DNA of 15,893 nucleotides from an uncultured Collinsella sp. (GTDB lineage Bacteria; Actinomycetota; Coriobacteriia; Coriobacteriales; Coriobacteriaceae): positions 1 through 15,893 of the forward strand of contig CABUHO010000036.1 in the NCBI GenBank assembly GCA_902491395.1. Reading direction: 5' to 3'. The notes under the pieces were generated by a model. That model worked only from the letters and a program-made list of their open reading frames with translations. It made no database searches and was not told the origin of the DNA. The first letter of the stretch is position 1, and each line of letters begins with the position of its first letter. Positions 1 to 7,350 of the stretch are shown here, piece after piece. The translations under genes were made by a program, and so were the position numbers.

Positions 1-61
1 GCATAGCGGGTGGGTTGAAGCTGGCCGCTGCGCGCCCAGCAGACTAAAGTCTTGACCAGAA

Positions 62-90
62 GAGCCCGGCACCGTAGTGGTACCGGGCTC
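62..90 (-). terminator. Hairpin downstream of tRNA-Arg
   Basis: Arms 62-69 (GAGCCCGG) and 83-90 (CCGGGCTC) pair perfectly. After one C/A mismatch, three more pairs (ACC/GGT) leave a five-base loop. It begins 10 bp past the encoded CCA end of the tRNA, so it is a likely transcript end. The T-tract on the minus strand is poor (TTCTGG), so it may be a processing or weak intrinsic terminator. Positions 1-61 show nothing I can name. Confidence 0.5.
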
Positions 91-100
91 GATATTCCTC

Positions 101-176
101 TGGTGCCCCCGGGCGGATTCGAACCGTCGACACCCGCTTTAGGAGAGCGGTGCTCTATCCCCTGAGCTACGGAGGC
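101..176 (-). tRNA. tRNA-Arg (anticodon CCT)
   Basis: Read on the minus strand, the 76 bases fold as a cloverleaf. The acceptor stem is GCCTCCG with CGGGGGC (one T-G pair), with an A discriminator and a CCA encoded at 101-103. The D-arm contains AGCTCAGGGGATAGAGC, the anticodon stem-loop is CCGCT-CTCCTAA-AGCGG, and the T-arm contains GGTTCGAATCC. The anticodon CCT reads AGG, a rare codon in GC-rich actinobacteria. A possible -10 box (TACACT on the minus strand, 187-192) lies 11 bp upstream of the mature 5' end; its -35 is weak. The identity is clear from the anticodon loop. No integrated element is visible next to the tRNA inside the window. Confidence 0.95.
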
Positions 177-237
177 ATGTTGTATTAGTGTAGCAGATTT
201 GCGCCACCACCATGCAGCGCATAGCCGCTCTTCGAGA

Positions 238-294
238 TAGTCATCTGCGACGTTCTTTCAATGACTACTTGTTTAAGAACGTCGCAGATGACTA
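238..294. repeat. Long palindromic element, family 1 copy A
   Basis: Two 20-base arms (238-257 and 275-294) are perfect reverse complements around a 17-base loop. The outer part of each arm reads TAGTCATCTGCG and the inner part ACGTTCTT. It lies 8 bp past the stop codon of the minus-strand manO gene, so its transcript would end in a very stable hairpin. A second element with the same outer TAGTCA, inner GACGTTCTT and a related loop lies at 3915-3970. It has no T-tract on either strand. It is probably a REP-like mobile palindrome or mRNA 3' end structure; which one is inference. Confidence 0.8.
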
Positions 295-302
295 CCCAAC
301 GA

Positions 303-701
303 CTAGTTGCCTTTGTGGAAGAGGTTTTTGATAACGGAGGGGATGCTCTTGGCGCCCTTGGCCGTCACATCGATAAAGTCAGGCGAACGCACGAGCTTAT
401 CCTCGTCAACGTACTTGCGGACCGCACGAAGCGTCTCTTTGTCGTCGCGCGTCGAAAACGTAAAGTGACCATTGTCCTTGGTGAAGATAGCAAAACGCGT
501 AATCTTCTTGGTGCCGCGCAAAACCTCAGCGGCAATATAGTCGACCTCATCCCACGGGATTTGAATATAATCCTCGGGATTGCGCTCGTTATAGTACTCA
601 AACGCCTTATTGCCCACCATTACATTACCGTGACTGGTAAGCCCCATCAGGCAGGTTGCCGGCGTTGCCAGATCGACCGTGCTGTTCTGAGATTGCGCCA
701 T
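303..701 (-). CDS. manO: ManO, DUF956 family protein of the mannose PTS
   Basis: The product is a 132-residue soluble protein of the DUF956/ManO family, which is encoded next to mannose-type PTS permeases in many Firmicutes and some Actinobacteria. ManO is thought to modulate expression or activity of the permease, but its mechanism is not established. I recognise it from motifs such as LMGLTSHGNVMVGNKAFEYY, YIQIPWDEVDYI and the closing stretch HFTFSTRDDKETLRAVRKYV. The ATG at 699-701 is chosen because GGAGGGCGAGG lies just upstream. A longer reading from a GTG at 752 would begin inside the loop of a hairpin and lacks a good ribosome site. It is the last gene after manXYZ, separated from manZ by 120 bp that hold a terminator-like hairpin, so it is probably made at a lower level than the permease. 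Palindromic element A follows its stop codon. Confidence 0.85.
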   Translation of the reverse strand: MAQSQNSTVDLATPATCLMGLTSHGNVMVGNKAFEYYNERNPEDYIQIPWDEVDYIAAEVLRGTKKITRFAIFTKDNGHFTFSTRDDKETLRAVRKYVDEDKLVRSPDFIDVTAKGAKSIPSVIKNLFHKGN

Positions 702-719
702 GCGCGCCTCGCCCTCCAA

Positions 720-764
720 ATAAAACAATCGGACCGCATCCAGTGTACCCACCGGGTGCGGTCC
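720..764 (-). terminator. Terminator or attenuator between manZ and manO
   Basis: Arms 731-741 (GGACCGCATCC) and 754-764 (GGGTGCGGTCC) form an 11-bp stem with one G-T pair and a 12-base loop. On the minus strand the stem is followed by GATTGTTTTATTT, a reasonable T-rich tail. The manO ribosome site begins directly after the tail, so read-through would give reduced manO expression. Confidence 0.6.
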
Positions 765-821
765 GTTTCAATGGCTCAAAAGCCCTTGCCTAGCAATTCT
801 CGGTCTTAAGCCGAAACGTGC

Positions 822-1742
822 TTACATGAAGCCGCAGACGCGACCGATGATGCCGATGGCGAAGAGAGCCAGGATGATGACGATCGGGCTGACCTTCTTC
901 TTGAGGAGCTTGCAGACCAGCAGGGTCAGGCACACGGCGGCAAGACCGGGGATGAGCTGATCGAGGTTAGCCTGAAGCGTGGTGACCTTCACCTGATCAA
1001 GGGCGTTAGCACCGATGGAGTTATACATCGTCAGTGCTTCCTTGACACCCTCAGAACCGGAGGGCAGGTTAGCCCAGTCGATAAAGGCGCCAGCAGACTG
1101 CGTGACCTTGGAGACGACCGGGGTGAAGGAGATGGACACCCAGCGCTCGACCAGGGCGCCGATGATGAACATACCCAGGATGGAAGCACCCTCGGTGACC
1201 TTGCCCATCAGACCGCCGGAGAGGTCCTTGGCGATGGAGGAGCCGACCTTGTAGCCAAACTCCTGCGTGTACCACAGGAAAGCGTAACGGATGATGTTCC
1301 ACGCGAAGAAGAACAGCAGCGGACCGGCGATGCTGCCGGACAGGGCCAGGGAAGCGCCCAGAGCGCCCAGAATCGGGCGAAGGGTGAACCAGAAGGCGGG
1401 GTCGCCGACGCCGGCGAGCGGGCCCATCATACCGACCTTGACGCCCTGAATGGCGACGTCGTCAATCGGAGCACCGTTGGCGCGCTCCTCCTCGAGAGCG
1501 AGGGTAACGCCAATGACGGGGGCGGAAACATAAGGGTGGGTGTTATAGAACTCCAGGTGGCGCTTAAGAGCGGCAATCTGGTCATCCTTGCTGGTGTAGA
1601 GCTTCTTGATCGCAGGGATCATTGCGAAGCACCAGCCGCCGTTCTGCATACGCTCGTAGTTCCACGAGCCCTGAAGGAACTGATGGCGGAAGCAAACCTT
1701 CTTGCGGTCAGCCTTGGTGAGCTGAATCTTGTTCTCTGCCAT
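822..1742 (-). CDS. manZ: PTS mannose/fructose/sorbose permease IID component
   Basis: This 306-residue protein is the IID subunit of a mannose-family PTS permease. With IIC it forms the membrane channel through which the sugar passes while IIAB phosphorylates it. Family signatures are the N-terminal FRHQFLQGSWNYERMQNGGWCFAMIP, the stretch VKVGMMGPLAGVGDPAFWFT near residue 108, and a hydrophobic C-terminal segment followed by few residues (IVIILALFAIGIIGRVCGFM). Length is typical of the family. The ATG at 1740-1742 is preferred over the GTG nine bases upstream, because the GGAGGGG ribosome site sits only 3 bp from that GTG. It starts 16 bp after manY and lies in the same operon. The sugar cannot be read from sequence; mannose, glucose or a related hexose is the family default. 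Confidence 0.93.
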   Translation of the reverse strand: MAENKIQLTKADRKKVCFRHQFLQGSWNYERMQNGGWCFAMIPAIKKLYTSKDDQIAALKRHLEFYNTHPYVSAPVIGVTLALEEERANGAPIDDVAIQGVKVGMMGPLAGVGDPAFWFTLRPILGALGASLALSGSIAGPLLFFFAWNIIRYAFLWYTQEFGYKVGSSIAKDLSGGLMGKVTEGASILGMFIIGALVERWVSISFTPVVSKVTQSAGAFIDWANLPSGSEGVKEALTMYNSIGANALDQVKVTTLQANLDQLIPGLAAVCLTLLVCKLLKKKVSPIVIILALFAIGIIGRVCGFM

Positions 1743-1758
1743 ATGTATCACTCCCCTC

Positions 1759-2577
1759 CTACTCGTAATCGTTCAGAATGTCGCCGAGCGGGTCGCCGGA
1801 ACCACCGCCCATGCCGCCACCCTGCTTAGCCAGATCCTTAAGGCCAAGGTAGATGAGGGCAAGGGAGATGCCGATGAGGCCAAGGGCGATCAGCGTGAGC
1901 TGAGGGATGGCAGCAAGGACAAAGCCGAGGATGAAGAACGGCCAGGTCTCCTTGGTGGCCATCATGTTGATGACCATGGCGTAACCGACGGAAGCGACCA
2001 TGCCGCCGCCGACAGCCATGCCGCCGGACAGCCAGTCGGGCATAGCGTTAAGCGCGTTGGTAACAGCCTCGGCCGGGATGATGCACAGAAGCACTGCCGG
2101 GATGGCGATACGAAGACCCTGCATGAGGATAGCAGCGTACTGCCAGCGCTCGATGCCGGCGAAGTCGCCCTTCTCGGCGCAACCGTCCATGGCGTGAGCG
2201 ATAGCGGTAGCCAGGGTACGGCAGATCATGGTCAGGAACAGACCAGCGACCGACAGAGGCACGGCGACGGCGATAGCGGCGGTAACGGCCTTGGCCGAAT
2301 CGGTGGCGCCACCGTTGAGGGCGAGCACCATGATGATCGAAGAAGCGACCGAGGCCAGGGCGGCGTCAGGCGCGACGGCGGCGCCGACGTTAGCCCAGCC
2401 AAGGGCCATCATCTGGAGCGAACCGCCCAGGAGGATGCCCTCCTGAAGGTGACCGGTTACGAGACCGATAAGCGTGCATGCCACGAGCGGCTGATGGAAC
2501 TGGAACTCATCCAGAATGCCTTCCATACCGGCAAGCAACGCGACAATCGCAACAAGCAGAATAGTGATTGCAGACAT
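1759..2577 (-). CDS. manY: PTS mannose/fructose/sorbose permease IIC component
   Basis: This 272-residue polytopic membrane protein is the IIC subunit of a mannose-type PTS, which shapes the sugar path together with IID. Recognisable stretches are LDEFQFHQPLVACTLIGLVTGHLQEGILLGGSLQMMALGW near the N-terminus and WPFFILGFVLAAI further on. The gene lies 18 bp downstream of manX and 16 bp upstream of manZ, in the fixed manXYZ order. The ATG at 2575-2577 has a strong AAGGAGG ribosome site 8 to 9 bp upstream. The C-terminus ends in a Gly-rich tail (GGGMGGGSGDPLGD) that is probably cytoplasmic and flexible. No damage is visible. Confidence 0.93.
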   Translation of the reverse strand: MSAITILLVAIVALLAGMEGILDEFQFHQPLVACTLIGLVTGHLQEGILLGGSLQMMALGWANVGAAVAPDAALASVASSIIMVLALNGGATDSAKAVTAAIAVAVPLSVAGLFLTMICRTLATAIAHAMDGCAEKGDFAGIERWQYAAILMQGLRIAIPAVLLCIIPAEAVTNALNAMPDWLSGGMAVGGGMVASVGYAMVINMMATKETWPFFILGFVLAAIPQLTLIALGLIGISLALIYLGLKDLAKQGGGMGGGSGDPLGDILNDYE

Positions 2578-2595
2578 GTATCGGACCCTCCTTTA

Positions 2596-3585
2596 CTATG
2601 CTTGAGCGGCCAGTTCGGCCTTAGCTTTCTTCAACATGGCGTCGAGATCCTCGGAGGAATCCGAAGGAACCTTGCGGACCTCGAACTTGACGCCCTTGGC
2701 CTTGAGGGCCTCGAGAGTCTTAACGTCGTCATCGCCCATAGCGACGGCGTTGGTGACGACGACCTTGCCCTTGGAGTGAGCCATGGAACCGATGTTGACT
2801 TCCTTGATGTCGACGCCGGCCTCGATGGCCTTGAGCAGATCCTGCGGGTTCTCGAAGAGCAGCATGGCCTTGGTGTCACCAAAGCGCGTGTCCTTGACGA
2901 CCTCGGCCATCTTCTTGATGGGCACGACGTTGGCATGGACTCCCGGAGGGGCAGCCTGCTCGATCATGGTCTTGCGGAGCTCGTCGTGAGCAACGCCGTC
3001 GGAAACCACGATGATGCGGTTGGGGTTGATCTGCTTGGTCCACGTGGTGGCCACCTGACCATGAAGCAGACGGGTGTCGATACGGACGTGGGCGATCTTG
3101 ATGTGCCCGTCGCCGATGACCGTTCCCGGAGGGATGGCGCCTGCAGGAGCAGCGGCGGCCGCAGCCGGCTTCTTCTCCTCGGGCTCCAGAGACTCGGGCT
3201 TGACGCGCACGCCAGCCTTAGCCTCAGTCACGAGATGTTTTGCGATCGCATGTGCAGTGTTCTTTGCGTCAAAGCGCTGCGAATATGCCTCGATGAGCAT
3301 AGGCAGGTTGACACCGGTGACGATAGCCCAGGAATCGTGGCCCTCGATGAGCCCGCTGATCTGGTTGAACGGCGTACCGCCCCACAGATCAACGAGGAAG
3401 AGCACCTGCTCCTGGTCCTCGAAGGAAGCGACTGCTTCCTCGACCTTGGCACGGAAGTCGTCGGGGCCCATGCTCGGCTCGAGCGAGACCACGGCTACAG
3501 ACGGTTGATCGCCAAAGACCATCGAGCCCGTCTGCTTGATTCCAGCCGCCAAGTCACCATGGCTAGCAAGAACAATACTTACCAT
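2596..3585 (-). CDS. manX: PTS mannose-family IIAB component (fused IIA and IIB)
   Basis: This 329-residue cytoplasmic phosphotransfer protein takes phosphate from HPr and passes it to the incoming sugar. The IIA domain covers residues 1-125, with the phosphorylated His9 in the motif VLASHGDLAAG and the family stretch FLVDLWGGTPFNQ near 65-77. A flexible Ala/Pro/Glu linker spans about 130-158. The IIB domain follows, with the active His175 in DTRLLHGQV. The start is the ATG at 3583-3585, 7 bp after AAAGGAGG. A GTG one codon upstream and an out-of-frame ATG at 3588-3590 are both closer to the ribosome site and less likely. It is the first gene of the operon. Its leader of over 300 bp is AT-rich and carries several palindromes. 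Confidence 0.95.
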   Translation of the reverse strand: MVSIVLASHGDLAAGIKQTGSMVFGDQPSVAVVSLEPSMGPDDFRAKVEEAVASFEDQEQVLFLVDLWGGTPFNQISGLIEGHDSWAIVTGVNLPMLIEAYSQRFDAKNTAHAIAKHLVTEAKAGVRVKPESLEPEEKKPAAAAAAPAGAIPPGTVIGDGHIKIAHVRIDTRLLHGQVATTWTKQINPNRIIVVSDGVAHDELRKTMIEQAAPPGVHANVVPIKKMAEVVKDTRFGDTKAMLLFENPQDLLKAIEAGVDIKEVNIGSMAHSKGKVVVTNAVAMGDDDVKTLEALKAKGVKFEVRKVPSDSSEDLDAMLKKAKAELAAQA

Positions 3586-3914
3586 CACATAACCTCCTTT
3601 TTGTCTACGTATTTCCTACACGACAAAAAAGAGTATAGCCGCAAGTGTGGCAAAATTATAGGAAAAAATGTGAATGGTTGGATTATTTGTTTAAACGTCA
3701 TGCTTTTGTTACAAGTTGGTTACATCGCTGGTTTTCAGCTATTCCTCGCTAAACATAATTAGTTTGACCATCTTAGAAAACAGATACAGGCACAGCATTC
3801 ACTAATACCGATTTAAATCGGATAAGAACCTGCTTGACTCTTCGATATTTTGTTTAAACAGACGTGACTTGACTAATTTCGTTAGTTATGCTCTAGCAAA
3901 CCGTCAAAAATGAA
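3586..3914. promoter_or_regulatory. AT-rich leader and control region of the manXYZ operon
   Basis: The gap between manX and hypA has no gene. Directly seen: a 14-bp perfect palindrome CCGATTTAAATCGG at 3808-3821, and two copies of ATTTGTTTAAAC-like sequence (3685-3696 and 3847-3859), each with the 8-bp palindrome GTTTAAAC. A minus-strand TATAAT is at 3655-3660, about 70 bp upstream of the manX start. No -35 with good spacing accompanies it, so the promoter itself is uncertain. I found no sigma-54 -24/-12 element, which would be expected if a LevR-type activator controlled the operon. Repressor or activator binding at the palindromes is inference. Confidence 0.45.
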
Positions 3915-3970
3915 TAGTCATTGGGGACGTTCTTTAATGACTAGTCGTTTAAGAACGTCCCCAATGACTA
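3915..3970. repeat. Long palindromic element, family 1 copy B
   Basis: Arms 3915-3934 and 3951-3970 are perfect 20-base reverse complements around a 16-base loop. The outer sequence TAGTCATTGGGG and inner ACGTTCTT match copy A at 238-294 in the first six and last nine bases. The loops share AATGACTA and a final GTTT. It starts 2 bp after the hypA stop codon. The middle of the arm differs from copy A (TTGGGGA against TCTGCGA in this stretch) yet both copies keep perfect pairing, so the changes are compensatory. Confidence 0.8.
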
Positions 3971-3972
3971 AG

Positions 3973-4398
3973 TTAGGCGATGTGGAGGGGGTTGGCGGCG
4001 TCGACGGCGTCAGGAGCAGCGGGACCATCAGGGGTAGCGTCTGCCAGGTTCTCGTCGGGGGTCTCGATCTGCTTGATCATGACATCCTGGCCCTGCAGCA
4101 GATAAGTCTCGCCGCTACCGCAATGGGGACAGGTCTTTCCGTGCTCGACCGTCGCGTAGTCGCGGCCGCACGCCTCGCAATGTGTCACGGCCTCAACGGG
4201 CTCCACGATAAGCTCCGAGCCCTCGGTGATAGGCTTTTTATCTGCTGCCCAGCGCCAAGCGTCGAGCAGCAAGTCGGGAACGACGCCCGAGACCTCGCCC
4301 AGCAGCAACGTTACGCTCGAAACGCGGCGCACGCCATTGACGCGCGCCACGTTCTCAACATCGCGAATGATGTGATACACGATTCCGAGCTCGTGCAC
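3973..4398 (-). CDS. hypA: HypA-like nickel metallochaperone for hydrogenase maturation
   Basis: This 141-residue protein belongs to the HypA/HybF family, which carries Ni(II) to [NiFe]-hydrogenase (and sometimes urease) precursors with HypB. The N-terminal MHELGIVYHII supplies His2, the nickel ligand that must follow the start residue. The zinc ribbon has Cys74-x-x-Cys77 and Cys90-x-x-Cys93. The start is a GTG, fixed by the requirement for Met-His-Glu; GGAAGGAA lies upstream. The usual family length is about 115 residues. Here a tail of about 30 residues rich in Ala, Asp and Pro follows and ends in LHIA. No other hyp or hydrogenase gene is in the window. It begins 35 bp after the flavoprotein gene and is probably co-transcribed with it. 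Confidence 0.9.
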   Translation of the reverse strand: MHELGIVYHIIRDVENVARVNGVRRVSSVTLLLGEVSGVVPDLLLDAWRWAADKKPITEGSELIVEPVEAVTHCEACGRDYATVEHGKTCPHCGSGETYLLQGQDVMIKQIETPDENLADATPDGPAAPDAVDAANPLHIA

Positions 4399-4433
4399 TT
4401 TTATATTCCTTCCGCCGTTCCCGTTATGACTAC

Positions 4434-7211
4434 TTACTTGCGACCGAATTTGATCTTGATGGCACGCTTAAGTGCATACTTGCCAAGGCTTGGGAGCTTT
4501 TGCTCGTATTTGACCATCGTGGAGCACTCGGGGCGGTCGCGATCCAGATGGATGGCGTCGAACGCGCACTTGGTGGTGCACAGGCCGCAGCCGATGCACT
4601 TGTTGGGGTCGACGATCGAGGCACCGCAACCCAGGCAACGGGCGGTCTCGGCGCGCACCTGCTCTTCGGTAAAGGTCTCGACGTACTCGCTAAACGGCGC
4701 GGCCTTCTCGCGCTCGCGGTCCACGTGGGCAACCTCGCGGCTCGCGTTGTCGTAGCTCTCGATCACGACATCGTCGCGGTCGAGCGCGGTGTAGCGGCGC
4801 TGGTTGCGGCCGATGGTGAGCGTGGACCCCGGCTGCACAAAGCGGTGGATGGACACGGCGGCCTCGTGACCGGCGGCGATGGCATCGATGGCAAAGCTCG
4901 GACCGGTATAGACATCGCCGCCCACAAAGATGTCGGGCTCAGCGGTCTGATAGGTCTGGGGGTCGGCAAGAGCGCCCTGGCCGCGGCCAAGCTCCACCTT
5001 GGAGCCAGCCAGCAGGTCGCCCCACACAATGGACTGGCCAATCGACATGACGACGCGGTCGGCATCGACACGGCGCAGATCGCTCTCGTCGTACTCGGGC
5101 GCAAAACGGCCCTCGTCGTCAAAGACACGCGTGCAGCGTTTGAAGGTGATACCGCACACATGACCGGCCTCGTCCAGGTGAACCTCCTTGGGGCCCCAGC
5201 CGCAGCTGATGTGCGCGCCGTCCTCGATGGCCTCGCGACGCTCTTCCTCGCTGGCGGGCATCTGCGCCTCGCTCTCCAGGCAGAACATCTCAACGTGCTC
5301 GGAGCCCAGGCGGCAGGCGTTGCGCGCGACGTCGATAGCCACGTTGCCGCCGCCCACCACGATGGTGCGGCCGGGCAGCGCGTCGATCTTGCCGCTGTTG
5401 ACCTCGCGCAAGAAGTCGACGGCCACGGTCACGTCCTCGGCATCCTCGCCCGGAATGCCGGCAAGGCGGCCGCCCTGGCAGCCAATGGCCACGTAGAAGG
5501 CCTTAAAGCCCTGCTCGCGCAGCTCGTCGAGCGTCACATCTCGACCGACCTCCACGCCATAGCGGAACTCGGCGCCCATCAGGCGAATGACCTCGACCTC
5601 GGCCTCGATGACGTCCTTCTGCAGCTTAAAGCTGGGAATACCGTAGGTGAGCATACCGCCCGGGCGCTCATTCTTCTCGAATACGACGGGCTTGTAGCCC
5701 TTCTCGGCCAGATAGAAGGCACAGGACAGACCGGCCGGGCCGGCACCGATGATGGCGATCTTCTGGTCGAAGCCGCCGGCACGCGTCGGGGTCACCACAG
5801 GTGGGACATAGCGGGTCGCGGCGTCCAGATCGCGCTGGGCGATGAATTTCTTGACCTCGTCGATGGCCACGGCCTCGTCCACGCGACCACGGGTGCAGGC
5901 GTCCTCGCAGCGGCGGTTGCACACACGGCCGCAGATAGCGGGCAGCGGGTTCTCGCGCTTAATGAGTGCCAGCGCCTCGTCATAGCGGCCCTGCGCCGCG
6001 AGCTTTAAGTAGCCCTGAACGGCAACGTGCGCGGGGCAAGCCGTCTTGCAGGGCGCGGTGCCGGACTCGTGTGTCTCGATGCGGTTGTCGTTGCGGTAGT
6101 TGGGTGACCACTTAGTGTGATCCCACTTGGTGGCATCGGGCAGCTCCTGGCGCGGATACTCGGGCACCTGTCCGCCCGCCTTTTTGCTGCAGAGCTTCTG
6201 GCCGAGCTTGGCGGCACCGGCAGGGCACACCTCGACGCAGCGACCGCAGGCCACGCACTTGTCCTTCTCGACCTTGGCGACATAGGCCGAGCGCGACAGG
6301 TTGGGCGTGTTGAACAGCTGCGAGGTGCGCAGGGCATAGCACACGTTGACGTTGCAGTTGCAGATGGCGAAGATCTTGTTCTCGCCGTCGATATTGGTGA
6401 TCTGGTGCACAAAGCCGTTGTCCTCGGCCTGGCGCAAAATGTCGTAGACTTCCTCGCGCGTCACATAGTGGCCGCGGTCGGTCTCGACCACGTAGTCGGC
6501 CATATCGCCCACGGCAATGCACCAGTCGGCAGGATCATCGGCGCAGCCCTCGCCCATCACGCGACGGCTCGCGCGGCAGCTACAGGTGCTGGCAGCATAC
6601 TTACCCTCGTATTTGTCGAGCCAATGCTCGATATGCTCAATCGGCACCGAGGTGCTCGTGGCATCAATGGCCTTCTCGACCGGAATGACATGCATGCCGA
6701 TACCGGCGCCTCCGGGCGGCACCATCGGCGTAGCTTTGGACAGCGGCCCCTTGGACGCCTGCTCAAAGAACTTGGCGTAGACCGGATGCTCCTCGAGCTG
6801 GCTCATGCGCATGTTGAGGAACTCGGCGGAACCCGGTACCAGCATGGGCAGCACCCACTGCTTGGCGCGCTCGGGATTTTCCCAGTTGTACTCGAGCAGA
6901 CCCGTGTAGCTCATGTCGTCGAGCATCTTCTCGATCTGGGCGTCGGGCATGCCGGTGAGCTTGGCCATCTCGGGCAGCGTATAGGGACGGCGCATCTTCA
7001 TCTTGCAGAGCACTTCGGCCTGCTCGTCGGTTGCGGCCTCGGCAAACGACCAGTACTCGTAGCCCAGCAGCTTGTCGCGATGCAGCAGGCGGTTGGTGCA
7101 GTGCTCGCACAGTTTGACGATGGCCTCGCGCGGATGTTCCGGCAGCGGCGGCACGAACTCCGAACCGATGTCGGGCTCGGTGTAGCTAATTCCCGGTCCG
7201 TTGAGAATCAT
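4434..7211 (-). CDS. Multi-domain Fe-S/FAD oxidoreductase with GltD/NfnB-like core
   Basis: A 925-residue cytoplasmic electron-transfer flavoprotein. Residues about 55-110 look like a winged helix. Residues 170-345 match a family of anaerobe 4Fe-4S proteins, with CSC at 210-212, Cys223, Cys231, CNCNVNVC at 284-291 and a ferredoxin motif at Cys319/322/325/329. Residues 385-460 are the Fe-S domain found before GltD and NfnB (Cys388, 392, 427, 431, 435, 439). The FAD site is GAGPAG at 489-494, the NAD(P) site GGGNVA at 620-625, and the second FAD contact GGDVYTGPSFAIDAI at 764-778. A C-terminal ferredoxin has Cys859/862 and Cys872/875/878/882. It probably moves electrons between NAD(P)H and a low-potential carrier, but the substrate is unknown. 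The ATG at 7209-7211 follows GAAGGGAC. The gene diverges from tetR and precedes hypA. Confidence 0.85.
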   Translation of the reverse strand: MILNGPGISYTEPDIGSEFVPPLPEHPREAIVKLCEHCTNRLLHRDKLLGYEYWSFAEAATDEQAEVLCKMKMRRPYTLPEMAKLTGMPDAQIEKMLDDMSYTGLLEYNWENPERAKQWVLPMLVPGSAEFLNMRMSQLEEHPVYAKFFEQASKGPLSKATPMVPPGGAGIGMHVIPVEKAIDATSTSVPIEHIEHWLDKYEGKYAASTCSCRASRRVMGEGCADDPADWCIAVGDMADYVVETDRGHYVTREEVYDILRQAEDNGFVHQITNIDGENKIFAICNCNVNVCYALRTSQLFNTPNLSRSAYVAKVEKDKCVACGRCVEVCPAGAAKLGQKLCSKKAGGQVPEYPRQELPDATKWDHTKWSPNYRNDNRIETHESGTAPCKTACPAHVAVQGYLKLAAQGRYDEALALIKRENPLPAICGRVCNRRCEDACTRGRVDEAVAIDEVKKFIAQRDLDAATRYVPPVVTPTRAGGFDQKIAIIGAGPAGLSCAFYLAEKGYKPVVFEKNERPGGMLTYGIPSFKLQKDVIEAEVEVIRLMGAEFRYGVEVGRDVTLDELREQGFKAFYVAIGCQGGRLAGIPGEDAEDVTVAVDFLREVNSGKIDALPGRTIVVGGGNVAIDVARNACRLGSEHVEMFCLESEAQMPASEEERREAIEDGAHISCGWGPKEVHLDEAGHVCGITFKRCTRVFDDEGRFAPEYDESDLRRVDADRVVMSIGQSIVWGDLLAGSKVELGRGQGALADPQTYQTAEPDIFVGGDVYTGPSFAIDAIAAGHEAAVSIHRFVQPGSTLTIGRNQRRYTALDRDDVVIESYDNASREVAHVDREREKAAPFSEYVETFTEEQVRAETARCLGCGASIVDPNKCIGCGLCTTKCAFDAIHLDRDRPECSTMVKYEQKLPSLGKYALKRAIKIKFGRK

Positions 7212-7297
7212 GGTTGTCCCTTCTCTTGCCGCAGCCTGGCAGGCACGCAGCGCCCCTCTTTTTATGGGCTCGACATGCCCCCACGCCGTTCACCCGT

Positions 7298-7345
7298 TAT
7301 TGTTGACATTGTGTCAAAAATAGTATTGACGAACCGTCAACAATA
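7298..7345. promoter_or_regulatory. Tandem palindromic operators in the divergent promoter
   Basis: Two 25-bp imperfect palindromes lie side by side, with centres at 7310 and 7333, 23 bp apart. Their cores are TTGACA-TTG-TGTCAA (7303-7317) and TTGACG-AAC-CGTCAA (7326-7340). Each is flanked by TATTG/CAATA-like bases, giving 10 of 11 and 9 of 11 matching arm positions. A looser third copy (GGCGAACGGTCAGG) lies near 7359-7372. The divergent arrangement makes the adjacent TetR protein the obvious binder. Confidence 0.75.
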
Positions 7346-7350
7346 TTCAA
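7322..7350 (-). promoter_or_regulatory. Predicted promoter of the flavoprotein-hypA operon
   Basis: Read on the minus strand, -35 TTGAAT (7345-7350) and -10 AATACT (7322-7327) are 17 bp apart. Each matches four of six consensus bases. The whole -10 and spacer fall inside the second TetR-type palindrome, so bound repressor would block polymerase. This leaves a leader of about 100 bases before the ATG at 7211. Confidence 0.4.

Noticed and set aside
41..52. Palindrome AGACTAAAGTCT near the left edge
   Set aside because: Short, AT-centred and without any neighbouring gene to explain; likely chance.
1729..3762. 677-codon open frame antisense to manXYZ
   Set aside because: It mirrors the GC-rich codon pattern of three certain genes on the other strand. 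Its translation has no recognisable domain and no ribosome site.
3586..3914. Sigma-54/LevR-type promoter for the mannose PTS
   Set aside because: No GG-N10-GC type -24/-12 element was found upstream of manX on the minus strand.
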